Source of the DNA: Fervidifonticultor_A tertius
GTDB taxonomy: Bacteria > Sysuimicrobiota > Sysuimicrobiia > Sysuimicrobiales > Humicultoraceae
Direction of reading: 5' to 3'
Length of the DNA stretch: 47,821 nt
Assembly (NCBI GenBank): GCA_031459235.1
Contig: JAVKIY010000016.1
Location: 1 to 47,821 of the forward strand
Shown here: one piece after another, positions 23,184 to 31,658 of the stretch
Layout: every line of letters begins with the position of its first letter
Position numbering within the stretch: the stretch's first letter is position 1
The notes under the pieces: generated by a model
Told to the model about the DNA's origin: nothing
What the model saw: the letters and a program-made list of their open reading frames with translations, nothing else
Databases searched by the model: none
Translations under genes and position numbers: made by a program

Positions 23184-24043
23184 GCATGACTGCCGTCGGG
23201 CCGGTGCCCCCGGCGCCGCACCCGCTGCAGCCCCACGCGGCGCGCCTCGTCACCGTAACGCCCGAGGCGCCCGGGATCGCCACCTACGTGTTCGAGCTCG
23301 CCGACCCCGCGCTGCGGGCGCGCTACGCGTTCGCCCCGGGCCAGTTCAACATGCTCTTCCTGCCAGGGATCGGCGAGTGCGCGATCTCGCTCAGCTCGGA
23401 CGCCGGCGAGCCCGGCCGGCTCGCGCACACCGTCCGCGCGGTCGGGAGCGTGACGCGCGCGATCGCGCGCCTGCGGCCCGGTGACGCGATCGGCCTGCGC
23501 GGGCCCTACGGCAGCCCCTGGCCCGTGGACCGCCTCCGGGGCCGCGACCTGATCCTGGTCGCCGGCGGCATCGGGCTCGCGCCCCTGCGCCCGGTGGTCT
23601 ACCACTTGATCCGCCACCGTCCGGCGTTCGGCCGCGTCCAGCTCCTCATCGGCGCCCGCGTGCCGGCCGACCTGCTCTTCGTCAGCGAGTACCAGGCCTG
23701 GCGCGCGGCGGAGATCGAGGTCATCGAGACCGTGGACCGGGCCGACGAGACCTGGACCGGCCGCGTCGGCGTCGTCCCGGTGCTCTTCTATCAGCTCCGG
23801 CCCGACCCGAGGCGTACGGCGGTTCTGACCTGCGGCCCCGAGATCATGATGCGGTTCGTCGTCTACGAGGCGCTGGCGCGCCGCATCCCCAGGGATGCGA
23901 TCTACCTCTCGCTCGAGCGCAACATGAAGTGCGCGGTGGCGGTCTGCGGCCGGTGCCAGTACGGGCCGTTCTTCCTCTGCAAGGACGGGCCGGTGCTGAG
24001 CTACGACCGCGTCGAGCCGTTCTTCAGCGTGGAGGAGTACTGA
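23180..24043 (+). CDS. hydG: Sulfhydrogenase gamma subunit, FAD/NAD(P)-binding HydG
   Basis: A 287-residue ferredoxin-NADP reductase-like subunit. The FAD-binding barrel contains FAPGQFNMLFLPGIGECAIS, and the NAD(P) half contains ILVAGGIGLAPLRP and LTCGPEIMM. A [2Fe-2S] motif near the C terminus is C-x4-C-x2-C-x7-C (CAVAVCGRCQYGPFFLC). It links H2 oxidation to NAD(P)+ reduction. GTG 23180 is preferred because GGAGGAGA at 23165 is well spaced from it; an ATG at 23186 also exists. This symbol is the sulfhydrogenase HydG, not the [FeFe] maturase. Confidence 0.92.
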   Translation: MSMTAVGPVPPAPHPLQPHAARLVTVTPEAPGIATYVFELADPALRARYAFAPGQFNMLFLPGIGECAISLSSDAGEPGRLAHTVRAVGSVTRAIARLRPGDAIGLRGPYGSPWPVDRLRGRDLILVAGGIGLAPLRPVVYHLIRHRPAFGRVQLLIGARVPADLLFVSEYQAWRAAEIEVIETVDRADETWTGRVGVVPVLFYQLRPDPRRTAVLTCGPEIMMRFVVYEALARRIPRDAIYLSLERNMKCAVAVCGRCQYGPFFLCKDGPVLSYDRVEPFFSVEEY

Positions 24044-24831
24044 TGGCCCGTCCGCGCCTGGCGGTCTACAAGTTCAGCTCGTGCGACGGCTGCCAGCTCT
24101 CGCTGCTCGACTGCGAGGACGAGTTGCTGGCCCTGGCCGGCGCCGTGGAGATCGCGTACTTCCTGGAGGCCAGCCGCCAGGCGCTGCCCGGGCCCTACGA
24201 CGTGGTGCTGGTCGAGGGCTCGGTGACCACCGAGGAGGAGGTCGAGCGCCTCAAGGAGGTGCGTCGGCAGGCGAAGCTGCTGGTGGCCATCGGCGCCTGC
24301 GCGACCGCCGGTGGCATCCAGGCGCTGCGCAACTGGGCAGACGCCGACGCTTTCAGGCGCGCGGTCTACCCCACGCCGGGTTACATCCGCACGCTGGACC
24401 GCGTTCGGCCGCTTGGCGACGTCGTCCTGGTGGACGCCGAGCTGCGCGGGTGCCCGATCAGCAAGCGCCAGCTCCTCGACTTCCTCGCTGCGGTCCTGAT
24501 CGGCCGCACACCGCGCATGCCAGCGCACAGCGTGTGCACCGAGTGCAAGCGGCGGGGAGCCGTCTGCGTCATGGTCGCCTCCGGCGTGCCATGCCTGGGC
24601 CCCGTCACGCAGGCGGGATGCGGGGCGATCTGCCCGGCCTACGCGCGCGGCTGCTACGGGTGCTTCGGCCCGATGGAGAGGCCCAACACCGGCGCGCTCG
24701 GCGACCGCTTCGTCGCGCTGGGGCAGTCCCGCGACGAGGTGGCGCGCGCGTTCCGCGGCATCAACGCGTACGCGCTGCCGTTCGCGGCGGCGGGCGACCG
24801 GTTTGCGCGGTCCGATATCGAGGAGGGCTGA
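24043..24831 (+). CDS. hydD: Sulfhydrogenase delta subunit, [NiFe] hydrogenase small subunit HydD
   Basis: A 262-residue small subunit without a Tat signal, so cytosolic. Proximal-cluster residues begin in FSSCDGCQLSLLDCE and continue with GACATAGG. Medial and distal cluster cysteines are in VCTECKRRGAVCVM, VPCLGPVTQAGCGAICPAYARGCYGC and FGPM. The TGATG overlap with hydG shows translational coupling. It relays electrons from the Ni-Fe site in HydA to HydB. Confidence 0.93.
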   Translation: MARPRLAVYKFSSCDGCQLSLLDCEDELLALAGAVEIAYFLEASRQALPGPYDVVLVEGSVTTEEEVERLKEVRRQAKLLVAIGACATAGGIQALRNWADADAFRRAVYPTPGYIRTLDRVRPLGDVVLVDAELRGCPISKRQLLDFLAAVLIGRTPRMPAHSVCTECKRRGAVCVMVASGVPCLGPVTQAGCGAICPAYARGCYGCFGPMERPNTGALGDRFVALGQSRDEVARAFRGINAYALPFAAAGDRFARSDIEEG

Positions 24832-24833
24832 TC

Positions 24834-26141
24834 GTGGTCCAGCGGCGCATTGAGGTCGGCGCGCTCGCCCGCGTGGAAGGCGAGGGCGGCCTGCGGGTCG
24901 TCGTGGAGGGCGGCCGGGTCGCCGAGGTGTTCCTCGATATCTTCGAGCCTCCGCGGTTCTTCGAGGCGTTCCTCCGGGGCCGCACCGCGCAGGACGCGGT
25001 GGACCTAACCGCGCGCATCTGCGGCATCTGCCCGGTGGCCTATCAGATGAGCGCCGCGCACGCCCTCGAGAAGGCCTTCGGCGTCTCGCCGCCACCGGGC
25101 GTCCGCGCGCTCCGGAGGCTGTTCTACTGCGGCGAGTGGATCGAGAGCCACGTCCTCCACATGTTCCTGCTCCACGCGCCCGACTTCCTCGGATACGATT
25201 CCGCAATCGCCATGGCCCAGGTCCCGGCGCTCCGGCCGCTGGTCGAGCGGGCGCTGCGGATGAAGCAGGTCGGGAACCGGCTCGTTGCACTCATCGGGGG
25301 CCGCGAGGTCCACCCGGTCTCGGCCTGCGTCGGCGGCTTCTTCCGCGCACCAGGCCGGGCCGAGCTGGCCGCGCTCGCGCCGGACCTGGCCTGGGGCCTG
25401 GAGGCCGCGGTGGAGGCGCTGCGTTGGGCCGGGAGCCTGAGCTACCCGGCGTTCGAGACCGACTACGAGTTCGTCGCGCTGCGCCACCCCGGCGAGTATC
25501 CCATGAACGAGGGACGCATCGTTTCCTCGGGCGGTCTGGACGCGGCCGTCGAGGACTACGACGCGCACTTCACCGAAGAGCAGGTCGCGCACTCCAACGC
25601 GCTGCACTCGCGGTTCCGGCGCGACGGCCAGAGCTACCTGGTCGGGCCGCTCGCCCGCCTGAACCTCAACGCCGACCGGCTGTCGCCCGCGGCGCGGGCC
25701 GCCGCCGGCGAGCTCGGCTTGCGGCTGCCGCTGCGCAACCCCTTCATGAGCCTGCTGGCGCGCGGACTGGAAACCGTGCACGCGTTCGAGGAGGCGCTCG
25801 CGCTCGTGGAGGCCTACGAGCCGCCCGACCCGCCGCGAGTGCCGGTGGTGCCCCGCGCGGGCGCCGGCGCCCACGCGACCGAGGCGCCGCGCGGGATGCT
25901 CTACCATCGGTACGAGGTGGACGAGGCCGGCCGCATCGCCACGGTCAGAATCGTGCCGCCGACCGCCCAGAACCTGCGCCGCATCGAGGACGACCTGCGG
26001 CGGTTCGTCCCGATGGTGCTGGAGGCGCCGCACGACGAGGCGACCCTGCGCTGCGAGCAGCTTGTGCGCAGCTACGACCCATGCATCTCGTGTGCCACGC
26101 ACTTCCTCCGGCTCCAGGTCGAGCGGAGGCCCGGGACATGA
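24834..26141 (+). CDS. hydA: Sulfhydrogenase alpha subunit, [NiFe] hydrogenase large subunit HydA
   Basis: A 435-residue catalytic subunit. The N-terminal metal motif is RICGIC (Cys63, Cys66) and the C-terminal motif is DPCISCATH (Cys417, Cys420, His423). All four Ni-Fe cysteine ligands are intact. A 12-residue tail (FLRLQVERRPGT) follows His423 and should be removed by the protease encoded next. The N terminus EVGALARVEGEGG is typical of group 3. GTG 24834 lies 6 bases after AGGAGGG. Together with HydBGD it forms a bidirectional NADP(H)-linked, possibly sulfur-reducing hydrogenase. Confidence 0.95.
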   Translation: MVQRRIEVGALARVEGEGGLRVVVEGGRVAEVFLDIFEPPRFFEAFLRGRTAQDAVDLTARICGICPVAYQMSAAHALEKAFGVSPPPGVRALRRLFYCGEWIESHVLHMFLLHAPDFLGYDSAIAMAQVPALRPLVERALRMKQVGNRLVALIGGREVHPVSACVGGFFRAPGRAELAALAPDLAWGLEAAVEALRWAGSLSYPAFETDYEFVALRHPGEYPMNEGRIVSSGGLDAAVEDYDAHFTEEQVAHSNALHSRFRRDGQSYLVGPLARLNLNADRLSPAARAAAGELGLRLPLRNPFMSLLARGLETVHAFEEALALVEAYEPPDPPRVPVVPRAGAGAHATEAPRGMLYHRYEVDEAGRIATVRIVPPTAQNLRRIEDDLRRFVPMVLEAPHDEATLRCEQLVRSYDPCISCATHFLRLQVERRPGT

Positions 26142-26641
26142 GCATCGGCGTTGCCCGGGTGCTGGTGGTCGGGGTGGGCAACGCCGCGCGGGGGGATGAC
26201 GCGGCCGGCCTCCTCGTCGCGCAGCACGTGCGGCCGCTGCTGGCGCCGCTGGAGGCCGCCGGACGCGTCGTTGTGGCCACCCTCGACGGTGAGCTGCTGC
26301 CGCTGCTCGACCTCTGGCGAGGGGCCCAGGCGGTCGTCGTCGCGGACGCCGTGACCACCGGTGCGCCACCGGGGGAGGTCACCCGCTTCGACCTGACCGC
26401 GGGGCCGCTGCCCGCGTCGCTGCGCTTCGCGTCCACGCACGCGTTCTCGGTCGCCGGCGCGGTCGAGCTGGGCCGGGCCCTAGGTCGGCTGCCCGACCGC
26501 GTCATCCTCTACGGCATCGAGGGACGCTCGTTCGACTACGGCGCGACCGTGTCCGCGGTGGTGGCCGGCGCCGCGGCGGCTGCCGCCGCGGTTGTCGCGG
26601 CCGAGGTCGCCGCCCTCCTCACCCCGCGCAGGGCCGCCTAG
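26138..26641 (+). CDS. Hydrogenase maturation endopeptidase (M52 family)
   Basis: A 167-residue protease that cleaves the C-terminal tail of the large subunit once nickel is in place. The family signature VVGVGNAARGDDAAG is at residues about 10-24, with the metal-sensing Asp in GDD, and ADAVTTGAPPGEV and THAFSVAGAVELG (second His) follow. An Ala/Val-rich C terminus is unusual but compatible. ATG overlaps the hydA stop (ATGA). This is the last gene of the hydrogenase operon. Confidence 0.9.
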   Translation: MSIGVARVLVVGVGNAARGDDAAGLLVAQHVRPLLAPLEAAGRVVVATLDGELLPLLDLWRGAQAVVVADAVTTGAPPGEVTRFDLTAGPLPASLRFASTHAFSVAGAVELGRALGRLPDRVILYGIEGRSFDYGATVSAVVAGAAAAAAAVVAAEVAALLTPRRAA

Positions 26642-26665
26642 CGCCAAATCGGGTGTGCGTCCGAT

Positions 26666-26693
26666 GGCCGCCCCCGGCGGCCGGGTCTATGCT
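26666..26693 (+). promoter_or_regulatory. Small hairpin and candidate -10 before the AcuA-like gene
   Basis: GGCCGCC (26666-26672) pairs with GGCGGCC (26676-26682) across CCC, at the end of the hydrogenase operon. TATGCT (26688-26693) just after it is a -10 candidate; a GTG start lies 8 bases later at 26702, suggesting a near-leaderless message. There is no good -35. Confidence 0.3.
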
Positions 26694-26701
26694 GGCTGGG
26701 G

Positions 26702-27331
26702 GTGAGACCCGTGACGGAGCCGCAGGTGCAGGCCGTTGCCGCCCCGGCGATCGTCCGGCTTCGGGACTCCGCCGACCTCGCGCAGTACGAGATCGACCCC
26801 GGGCTGGGCGCCTTCGCCGGCTACAGCCGCCGCCGCGCCGAGGTCGTCCGCCAGGCCCTGGGCAGCGGGCTGCGGGTGCCGGGCGGCGAGGCGTTCGTCG
26901 CCGTCGCCGGGGGCGTGATCGTGGCCTACCTGCTGTTGGTGCCCGCGGGGCCCGACCAGCCCTGGGGCCGCCTGAACGACCCGCGGATCTTGGAGATCGG
27001 CATCGAGGTGGCGCGCGGGCATCGCGGCCGCGGCCTGGCGCAGGCGCTGTTCCGGGAGGCGTTCTCGCGGCCCGAGGTAGAGAGCCGCATCTACGTCGCC
27101 ACGGCCTACGTCTGGTGCTGGGACGTTGAGGCATCGGGCATCTCCGCGCACGTCTACGCGGACCGCCTGCTCCGATTGTTCGAGCGGTTCGGGTTCCGGC
27201 GCGAGTGGACCAACGAGCCGAACATCACCATGGAGCCGGCCAACTTCCTGGCGGTCCGGGTCGGGCGGGAGGTCCCGGCGGCGCTGTTGCGCCGGTTCCG
27301 CAGCGCCCAGCGCGGCGAGCGGGCGGCATGA
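26702..27331 (+). CDS. acuA: AcuA-like GNAT acetyltransferase
   Basis: A 209-residue GNAT-fold acetyltransferase. The acetyl-CoA loop is RGHRGRGLAQALF. The C-terminal half, VATAYVWCWDVEASG, and then NEPNITMEPANFLAVRVGREVP, recalls AcuA of Bacillus, which acetylates and inactivates acetyl-CoA synthetase (YYWHWD, PEITSHPANCLMVRIG as I remember it). The substrate here is inferred. GTG 26702 or GTG 26711 may be the start. The stop overlaps the next CBS-domain gene (ATGA), giving an acuA/acuB-like pair. Confidence 0.75.
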   Translation: MRPVTEPQVQAVAAPAIVRLRDSADLAQYEIDPGLGAFAGYSRRRAEVVRQALGSGLRVPGGEAFVAVAGGVIVAYLLLVPAGPDQPWGRLNDPRILEIGIEVARGHRGRGLAQALFREAFSRPEVESRIYVATAYVWCWDVEASGISAHVYADRLLRLFERFGFRREWTNEPNITMEPANFLAVRVGREVPAALLRRFRSAQRGERAA

Positions 27332-28263
27332 CCATGCGGGCGATGCGCGTCCGTGACTGCATGACGACACCGGTCCACGTGATCGGGCCGGAGGCGCCCG
27401 TCTGGGAGGCGGTGGCGCTGATGCGCCGGTGTGGGATTCGCCGCCTGCCGGTCGTGGACGACGACGAGCTCGTCGGGATCGTTACCTGGACGGACGCGAT
27501 GCGCGTCCAGCCGCCGGTGGCGCCGGGCCAGGCACCCGCGCCGGTGCGGCCGGTCGGGCTGCTGGTCCGCCACCTGATGACCGCGGCGCCGCGCGTGGTC
27601 GCGCCGGACGACGACCTCGCGCATGCGGCGCGCCTGATGCGCACCTACAAGATCGGCGGGCTGCCGGTGGTGGACGGCGGCCGGCTCGTGGGGATCCTTA
27701 CCGAGAGCGACCTCTTCAAGGTGTTCGTGGACGCGCTCGCCCGGGCCCAAGCCGCGGGGGCGCCCGGGCCCGACGCGGAGGAGGGAAGGATCATGCGGAT
27801 GCTCGTGGCCGTGGACCTGTCGCCGGCCTCGGACGCGGTGGTGGACTACGCCGTGCGCCTCGCCGCGCAGACCGGGGCTGCGCTCACCGCCTTTCACGCC
27901 TACACGGCGGCGGATGTCGCCGAGGCCCAGCAGCGCGGGGTCTACGCCGACCAGTTCGTCGAGAGCCTGCGGAGCGACATCGCCTACCTGCTGAAGCGCG
28001 CCGGGGCGGATACGCGGGGGGTCACGATCGCGATCGCGATGGGACAGCCGGTCGACGAGATCCTCCGCGCGGCCGCAGACGCCGGTGCCGACCTGATCGT
28101 GATGGGCACGCATGGCCGCTCGGGCCTGGACCGCCTGCTCGTCGGTAGCGTGGCCGAGGGCGTTCTGCGGCGGGCGCCGTGCCCGGTGGTGGTGCTGCCG
28201 TACGCGGTGGCCGCGGGCGGCCGGGCCGCCGGTGTCCGGCCCACCGCCGCAGCGAGCGCATGA
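27328..28263 (+). CDS. CBS-pair plus universal stress protein fusion
   Basis: A 311-residue cytosolic protein. Residues about 1-145 are a CBS pair (VRDCMTTPVHVIGPEAPVWEA; VRHLMTAAPRVVAPDDDLAHA). From about residue 153 a UspA domain follows, with MLVAVDLSPASDAVVDYAV and the ATP-binding pattern GTHGRSGLDRLLVGSVAEGV. Both modules bind adenine nucleotides, so an energy-sensing role is likely. The CBS half is close to that of the CBS-ACT protein at 18143 (IRRLPV, GIVTWTDAMR, TYKIGGLPV), so they are related by duplication. An internal ATGCGGATG at about 27793 could yield the Usp part alone. Confidence 0.85.
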   Translation: MTMRAMRVRDCMTTPVHVIGPEAPVWEAVALMRRCGIRRLPVVDDDELVGIVTWTDAMRVQPPVAPGQAPAPVRPVGLLVRHLMTAAPRVVAPDDDLAHAARLMRTYKIGGLPVVDGGRLVGILTESDLFKVFVDALARAQAAGAPGPDAEEGRIMRMLVAVDLSPASDAVVDYAVRLAAQTGAALTAFHAYTAADVAEAQQRGVYADQFVESLRSDIAYLLKRAGADTRGVTIAIAMGQPVDEILRAAADAGADLIVMGTHGRSGLDRLLVGSVAEGVLRRAPCPVVVLPYAVAAGGRAAGVRPTAAASA

Positions 28264-28285
28264 GCGCATAGGGGAGGGGAGGCAG

Positions 28286-29011
28286 ATGGCGACGACAAAC
28301 GCGGCCCGGCCCCGCGGCCTGCGGCTGCTCGCCCGCGACATCATGACCACGCCGGTCATCACCGCCAGGCCCGAGACCACAGTCAAGGACCTGGCGGCCA
28401 TCATGACCACGCACCGGATCAGCGGCGTCCCGATCGTCAACGAGGAACTCGAGCTCGTCGGGATCGTGACCGAGGGCGACCTGCTCTACAAGGAAGTCCT
28501 GCCCCGGCCCGCGGAGCCGTCGCGCCTGGTCCGGCGCCTGCCGCTGCGCGGCGTCTTGCGGGCGGAGGAGCAGGCCCGCAAGGCCGAGGCCGCGCGCGCC
28601 TTCGAGATCATGACCTCGCCGGTGCTGACGGTCGCCGAGACCGCGACCGTGCACGAGATCGCGCAGGTGATGGTGGCGCACGGCATCAACCGGGTCGTCG
28701 TGATGCGCGCCGGCCGGGTCGCCGGCATCGTCAGCCGGGCGGACGTGCTCAAGGCGTTCCGCCGGCCCGACGCCGAACTCGCGGAGCTGATCCGGCAGAG
28801 CTTCCAGCACGATCTCTGGATCGACCTCTCCGACGTGACGGTCGAGGTGCGCGACGGCGTCGTCTTCCTGGACGGCACCGTGGAGCGCCGCTCCGAGCGC
28901 GAGCTCGCGGAGAAGTGGGCCGCGATGGCCGACGGCGTGGTGGAGGTGCGCAACCGCCTGTCCTACCGCGTCGACGACGCGCACGTGCGGCCGATCCTGC
29001 CGGTGCGGTAG
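28286..29011 (+). CDS. CBS-pair plus BON-domain protein
   Basis: A 241-residue protein. Two CBS motifs (ARDIMTTPVITARPETTVKDL; EIMTSPVLTVAETATVHEI) are separated by a basic insert (residues about 75-110). A C-terminal BON domain spans about 168-235 (DLWIDLSDVTVEVRDGVVFLDGTV). BON domains usually bind phospholipid or act outside the membrane, but no signal is visible here. GGGGAGGGGAGGC precedes ATG 28286. It sits immediately before the KOR operon (korD starts 1 base after its stop), so it may be the first gene of that transcript. Confidence 0.85.
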   Translation: MATTNAARPRGLRLLARDIMTTPVITARPETTVKDLAAIMTTHRISGVPIVNEELELVGIVTEGDLLYKEVLPRPAEPSRLVRRLPLRGVLRAEEQARKAEAARAFEIMTSPVLTVAETATVHEIAQVMVAHGINRVVVMRAGRVAGIVSRADVLKAFRRPDAELAELIRQSFQHDLWIDLSDVTVEVRDGVVFLDGTVERRSERELAEKWAAMADGVVEVRNRLSYRVDDAHVRPILPVR

Positions 29012-29012
29012 C

Positions 29013-29306
29013 ATGGTCGGCTCGGCGCCGCCCGGCGTGCTGGTGAGGTGGGACGGTGACGAGCCGGTAGCGGAGGCACTGCGGGTCGTCGTCGCCGTCG
29101 AACGGTGCAAGGGGTGCGGGCTGTGCGTGGCGGTCTGCCCGCCGGCCGTGCTGGCCCTGGGGCCGTTGAACGCGCGAGGGTACCCGGCCGCGATCCTGGT
29201 CGACAACGACCGGTGCACGTCGTGCACCGCGTGCGCGCTCGTCTGCCCCGAGTGCGCCATCGACGTCTACCGGCCGCCGCGCGCCGCGAGGAGGGCGGCT
29301 GCGTGA
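29013..29306 (+). CDS. korD: 2-oxoacid:ferredoxin oxidoreductase delta subunit, 2x[4Fe-4S]
   Basis: A 97-residue ferredoxin-like subunit with two complete motifs, CKGCGLCVAVCPP and CTSCTACALVCPECAI, holding two [4Fe-4S] clusters. Expected to carry electrons from the TPP-bearing KorAB core to free ferredoxin. It begins with about 30 residues before the first motif. The stop overlaps korA. An independent ferredoxin is less likely given the order D-A-B-C. Confidence 0.88.
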   Translation: MVGSAPPGVLVRWDGDEPVAEALRVVVAVERCKGCGLCVAVCPPAVLALGPLNARGYPAAILVDNDRCTSCTACALVCPECAIDVYRPPRAARRAAA

Positions 29307-30355
29307 GCCGCGTGCTCATGAAGGGCAACGAGGCGATGGCCGAGGCCGCGATCCGCGCCGGTTGCCGCGCCTACTTCGGGTACCCCATCACCCCGCAGAG
29401 CGAGCTACCCGAGTACATGGCCCGCCACCTGCCCGCCGCCGGCGGGGTGTTCCTTCAGGCCGAGAGCGAGGTCGCCGCCATCAACATGGTCTACGGCGCC
29501 GCCGGTGCCGGCGCGCGCGTGATGACCTCCACCAGCAGCCCGGGCTTCAGCCTGATGACCGAGGGCCTGTCCTACCTCGTCGGCGCGCGGCTGCCGTGCG
29601 TGGTGGTTACGGTGATGCGCGGCGGGCCCGGGCTCGGCAACATCGCGCCCTCGCAGGCCGATTACTTCCAGGTGACCCGCGGTCTGGGCCACGGCGACGT
29701 GCACGCGATCGTGCTCGCGCCGTCCACGGTGCAGGAGGCCGTCGAGCTGGTCGGCCTGGCGTTTGCGCTCGCTGAGCGCTACCGGCTGCCGGTGATCGTG
29801 GCCGCGGACGGCCTGCTGGGCCAGATGATGGAGCCGGTCGAGCTGCCACCGGCCCTCCCGGTGCCGCAGGCGCCGCCGTGGGCCACGACCGGCGCCGCGA
29901 CGGGCCGGCGCGTGATCAGTTCGATCCACCTGGACCCCGAGGCCCTCGAGCGCCACGTGCTGGAGCTCGTCGCGACCTACGACCTGATCGCCGCGCGCGA
30001 ACCCCGGTGGGAGGCGGATGGCGTCGAGGGCGCGGATGTCGCGGTCGTGGCCTACGGGACCACGGCGCGGATCGCGCGGTCGGCGGTCGCCCGCGCGCGG
30101 GCGAGGGGCCTCGCGGTCGGGCTGCTGCGGCCGATTACCCTCTGGCCCTTCCCGATCGCCGCGTTCGCGTCCGCGCCCCGCCGGTGGCTGGTCGCGGAGA
30201 TGAGCAGCGGGCAGATGGTGGACGACGTGCGGCTGGCGGTGGAAGGGCGGGCGCCGGTGCTGCGCTACACGCGCGTGGGCGGCGTGGTGCCCACGCCTGT
30301 CGAGCTGGCCGAGGCGATCGTGCGCGCCGCCCGGCCGGCCGCGGTGCCGGCATGA
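29303..30355 (+). CDS. korA: 2-oxoacid:ferredoxin oxidoreductase alpha subunit
   Basis: A 350-residue subunit. It starts VSRVLMKGNEAMAEAAIRAGC, the usual KorA opening, followed by YFGYPITPQSELPEYMA, QAESEVAAINMVYGA and TSTSSPGFSLMTEGLSYL. The second half has the AYGTTARIARSAV and GLLRPITLWPFP segments of transketolase-like domain II. With KorB it oxidises 2-oxoglutarate, or related 2-oxoacids, to the acyl-CoA with ferredoxin; the reverse reaction works in the reductive TCA cycle. GTG 29303 has AGGAGGG 7 bases upstream. Substrate preference (oxoglutarate against branched 2-oxoacids) cannot be proved here. Confidence 0.92.
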   Translation: MSRVLMKGNEAMAEAAIRAGCRAYFGYPITPQSELPEYMARHLPAAGGVFLQAESEVAAINMVYGAAGAGARVMTSTSSPGFSLMTEGLSYLVGARLPCVVVTVMRGGPGLGNIAPSQADYFQVTRGLGHGDVHAIVLAPSTVQEAVELVGLAFALAERYRLPVIVAADGLLGQMMEPVELPPALPVPQAPPWATTGAATGRRVISSIHLDPEALERHVLELVATYDLIAAREPRWEADGVEGADVAVVAYGTTARIARSAVARARARGLAVGLLRPITLWPFPIAAFASAPRRWLVAEMSSGQMVDDVRLAVEGRAPVLRYTRVGGVVPTPVELAEAIVRAARPAAVPA

Positions 30356-31119
30356 TCCGCGTCGCGGGCCGGCCCCGCACCCTGCTCGACGTGCCGACGC
30401 ACTACTGCCCGGGCTGCACCCACGGTATCATCCACCGACTGGTGGCCGAGACCATCGACGCGCTGGCAATCCGCGAGCGGACGATCGGCGTCGCCTCGGT
30501 TGGGTGCTCGGTGTTCATCTACGACTACCTCGACGTGGACTTTCAGCAGGCCGCGCATGGCCGCGCGCCGGCGGTCGCCACCGGTATCAAGCGCGTGCTC
30601 CCGGACCGGGTGGTGTTCACCTACCAGGGCGACGGCGACCTGGCGTCGATCGGGGCGGCCGAGATCCTGCACGCCGCGGCGCGCGGCGAGCGTATCACCG
30701 TGATCTACGTGAACAACGCGCTCTACGGGATGACCGGCGGCCAGATGGCGCCCACCACGCTGCCCGGCATGCGCACGACCACTTCGCCCGAGGGCCGCGA
30801 CGTGCGCCGTCACGGTGCGCCGCTGCGCATGGCGGAGCTGCTGGCCTCCCTGGACGGCGTGGCCTACGCCGCGCGCGAGGCGGTCAGTAGCCCGGCCCGC
30901 ATCCACCGCGCGCGGCGGGCCGTGGAGGCGGCGTTTCGGGCGCAGCTCGACGACCGGGGCCTGGGGATCGTCGAGCTCCTCTCGACCTGCCCGGTGAACT
31001 GGGGGTTGGAGCCCACTGATGCGCTCGCCTGGTGCGAGGCGCACATGGTGCCGGTCTTTCCGCTGGGCGTCTTCAAGGACGTCAGGCGCGCGCGGGAGCC
31101 CGTCGATGCCCGCGCATGA
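30352..31119 (+). CDS. korB: 2-oxoacid:ferredoxin oxidoreductase beta subunit (TPP-binding)
   Basis: A 255-residue thiamine diphosphate-binding subunit. HYCPGCTHGIIHRL near the N terminus, then GVASVGCSVF and the TPP-Mg motif GDGDLASIGAAEILHAA followed by YVNNALYGMTGGQMAPTT, are all characteristic. LLSTCPVNWGLEP near the end is also typical of KorB. ATG overlaps the korA stop. It ends 14 bases into korC. Confidence 0.93.
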   Translation: MIRVAGRPRTLLDVPTHYCPGCTHGIIHRLVAETIDALAIRERTIGVASVGCSVFIYDYLDVDFQQAAHGRAPAVATGIKRVLPDRVVFTYQGDGDLASIGAAEILHAAARGERITVIYVNNALYGMTGGQMAPTTLPGMRTTTSPEGRDVRRHGAPLRMAELLASLDGVAYAAREAVSSPARIHRARRAVEAAFRAQLDDRGLGIVELLSTCPVNWGLEPTDALAWCEAHMVPVFPLGVFKDVRRAREPVDARA

Positions 31120-31657
31120 GATCGTGATCGCGGGCTTCGGCGGCCAGGGCGTGCTGTTCCTCGGCGAGGTGCTGGCGCACGCCGCGGTGCGGGAAGGCCG
31201 GCACGTGACCTGGCTGCCGGCCTACGGCCCGGAACAGCGGGGCGGCACCGCCCATTGCACGGTCGTCATCGACGATGAGCCCATCGCGTCACCGGTCGTG
31301 GCGGACCCGACCGTGTTGATCGCGCTCAACCGTCCCTCGCTTGACCGCTTCGAACGCGCGGTGCGCCCCGGGGGCCTCATCGTCCTGGACGCCACGCTGG
31401 TGGACCGTCTGCCGGCGCGCGCCGACGTGCACAGCGTCGCGGTGCCGGCGACCGCCATCGCGGCCGAGCTCGGCGCGCCGCGCGCCGCGAACATCGTGCT
31501 CCTCGGGGCCCTGCTCGCGGTGGCACCGATCCTCTCCGAGGCGGCGATCCGTGCCGGACTCGAGGACAAGGTGCGCGATCCGGCCCGGCGCGCCGCCAAC
31601 CTGACCGCGCTGGCGCGCGGCGCCGCGGCGGTGCGGGTCCCGGCGGTGCCGACGTAG
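31106..31657 (+). CDS. korC: 2-oxoacid:ferredoxin oxidoreductase gamma subunit
   Basis: A 183-residue gamma subunit with the family opening IVIAGFGGQGVLFLGEVLAHAA, then WLPAYGPEQRGGTAHCTVV and a C-terminal helix region. This subunit helps bind coenzyme A. ATG 31106 overlaps korB by 14 bases, showing tight coupling. It completes korDABC, a four-subunit enzyme. Confidence 0.93.
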   Translation: MPAHEIVIAGFGGQGVLFLGEVLAHAAVREGRHVTWLPAYGPEQRGGTAHCTVVIDDEPIASPVVADPTVLIALNRPSLDRFERAVRPGGLIVLDATLVDRLPARADVHSVAVPATAIAAELGAPRAANIVLLGALLAVAPILSEAAIRAGLEDKVRDPARRAANLTALARGAAAVRVPAVPT

Positions 31658-31658
31658 G

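Noticed and set aside
23180..24043. Reading hydG as an [FeFe] hydrogenase maturase because of the shared name
   Set aside because: The protein has FAD, NAD(P) and [2Fe-2S] motifs and no radical-SAM CX3CX2C; it is the sulfhydrogenase gamma subunit.
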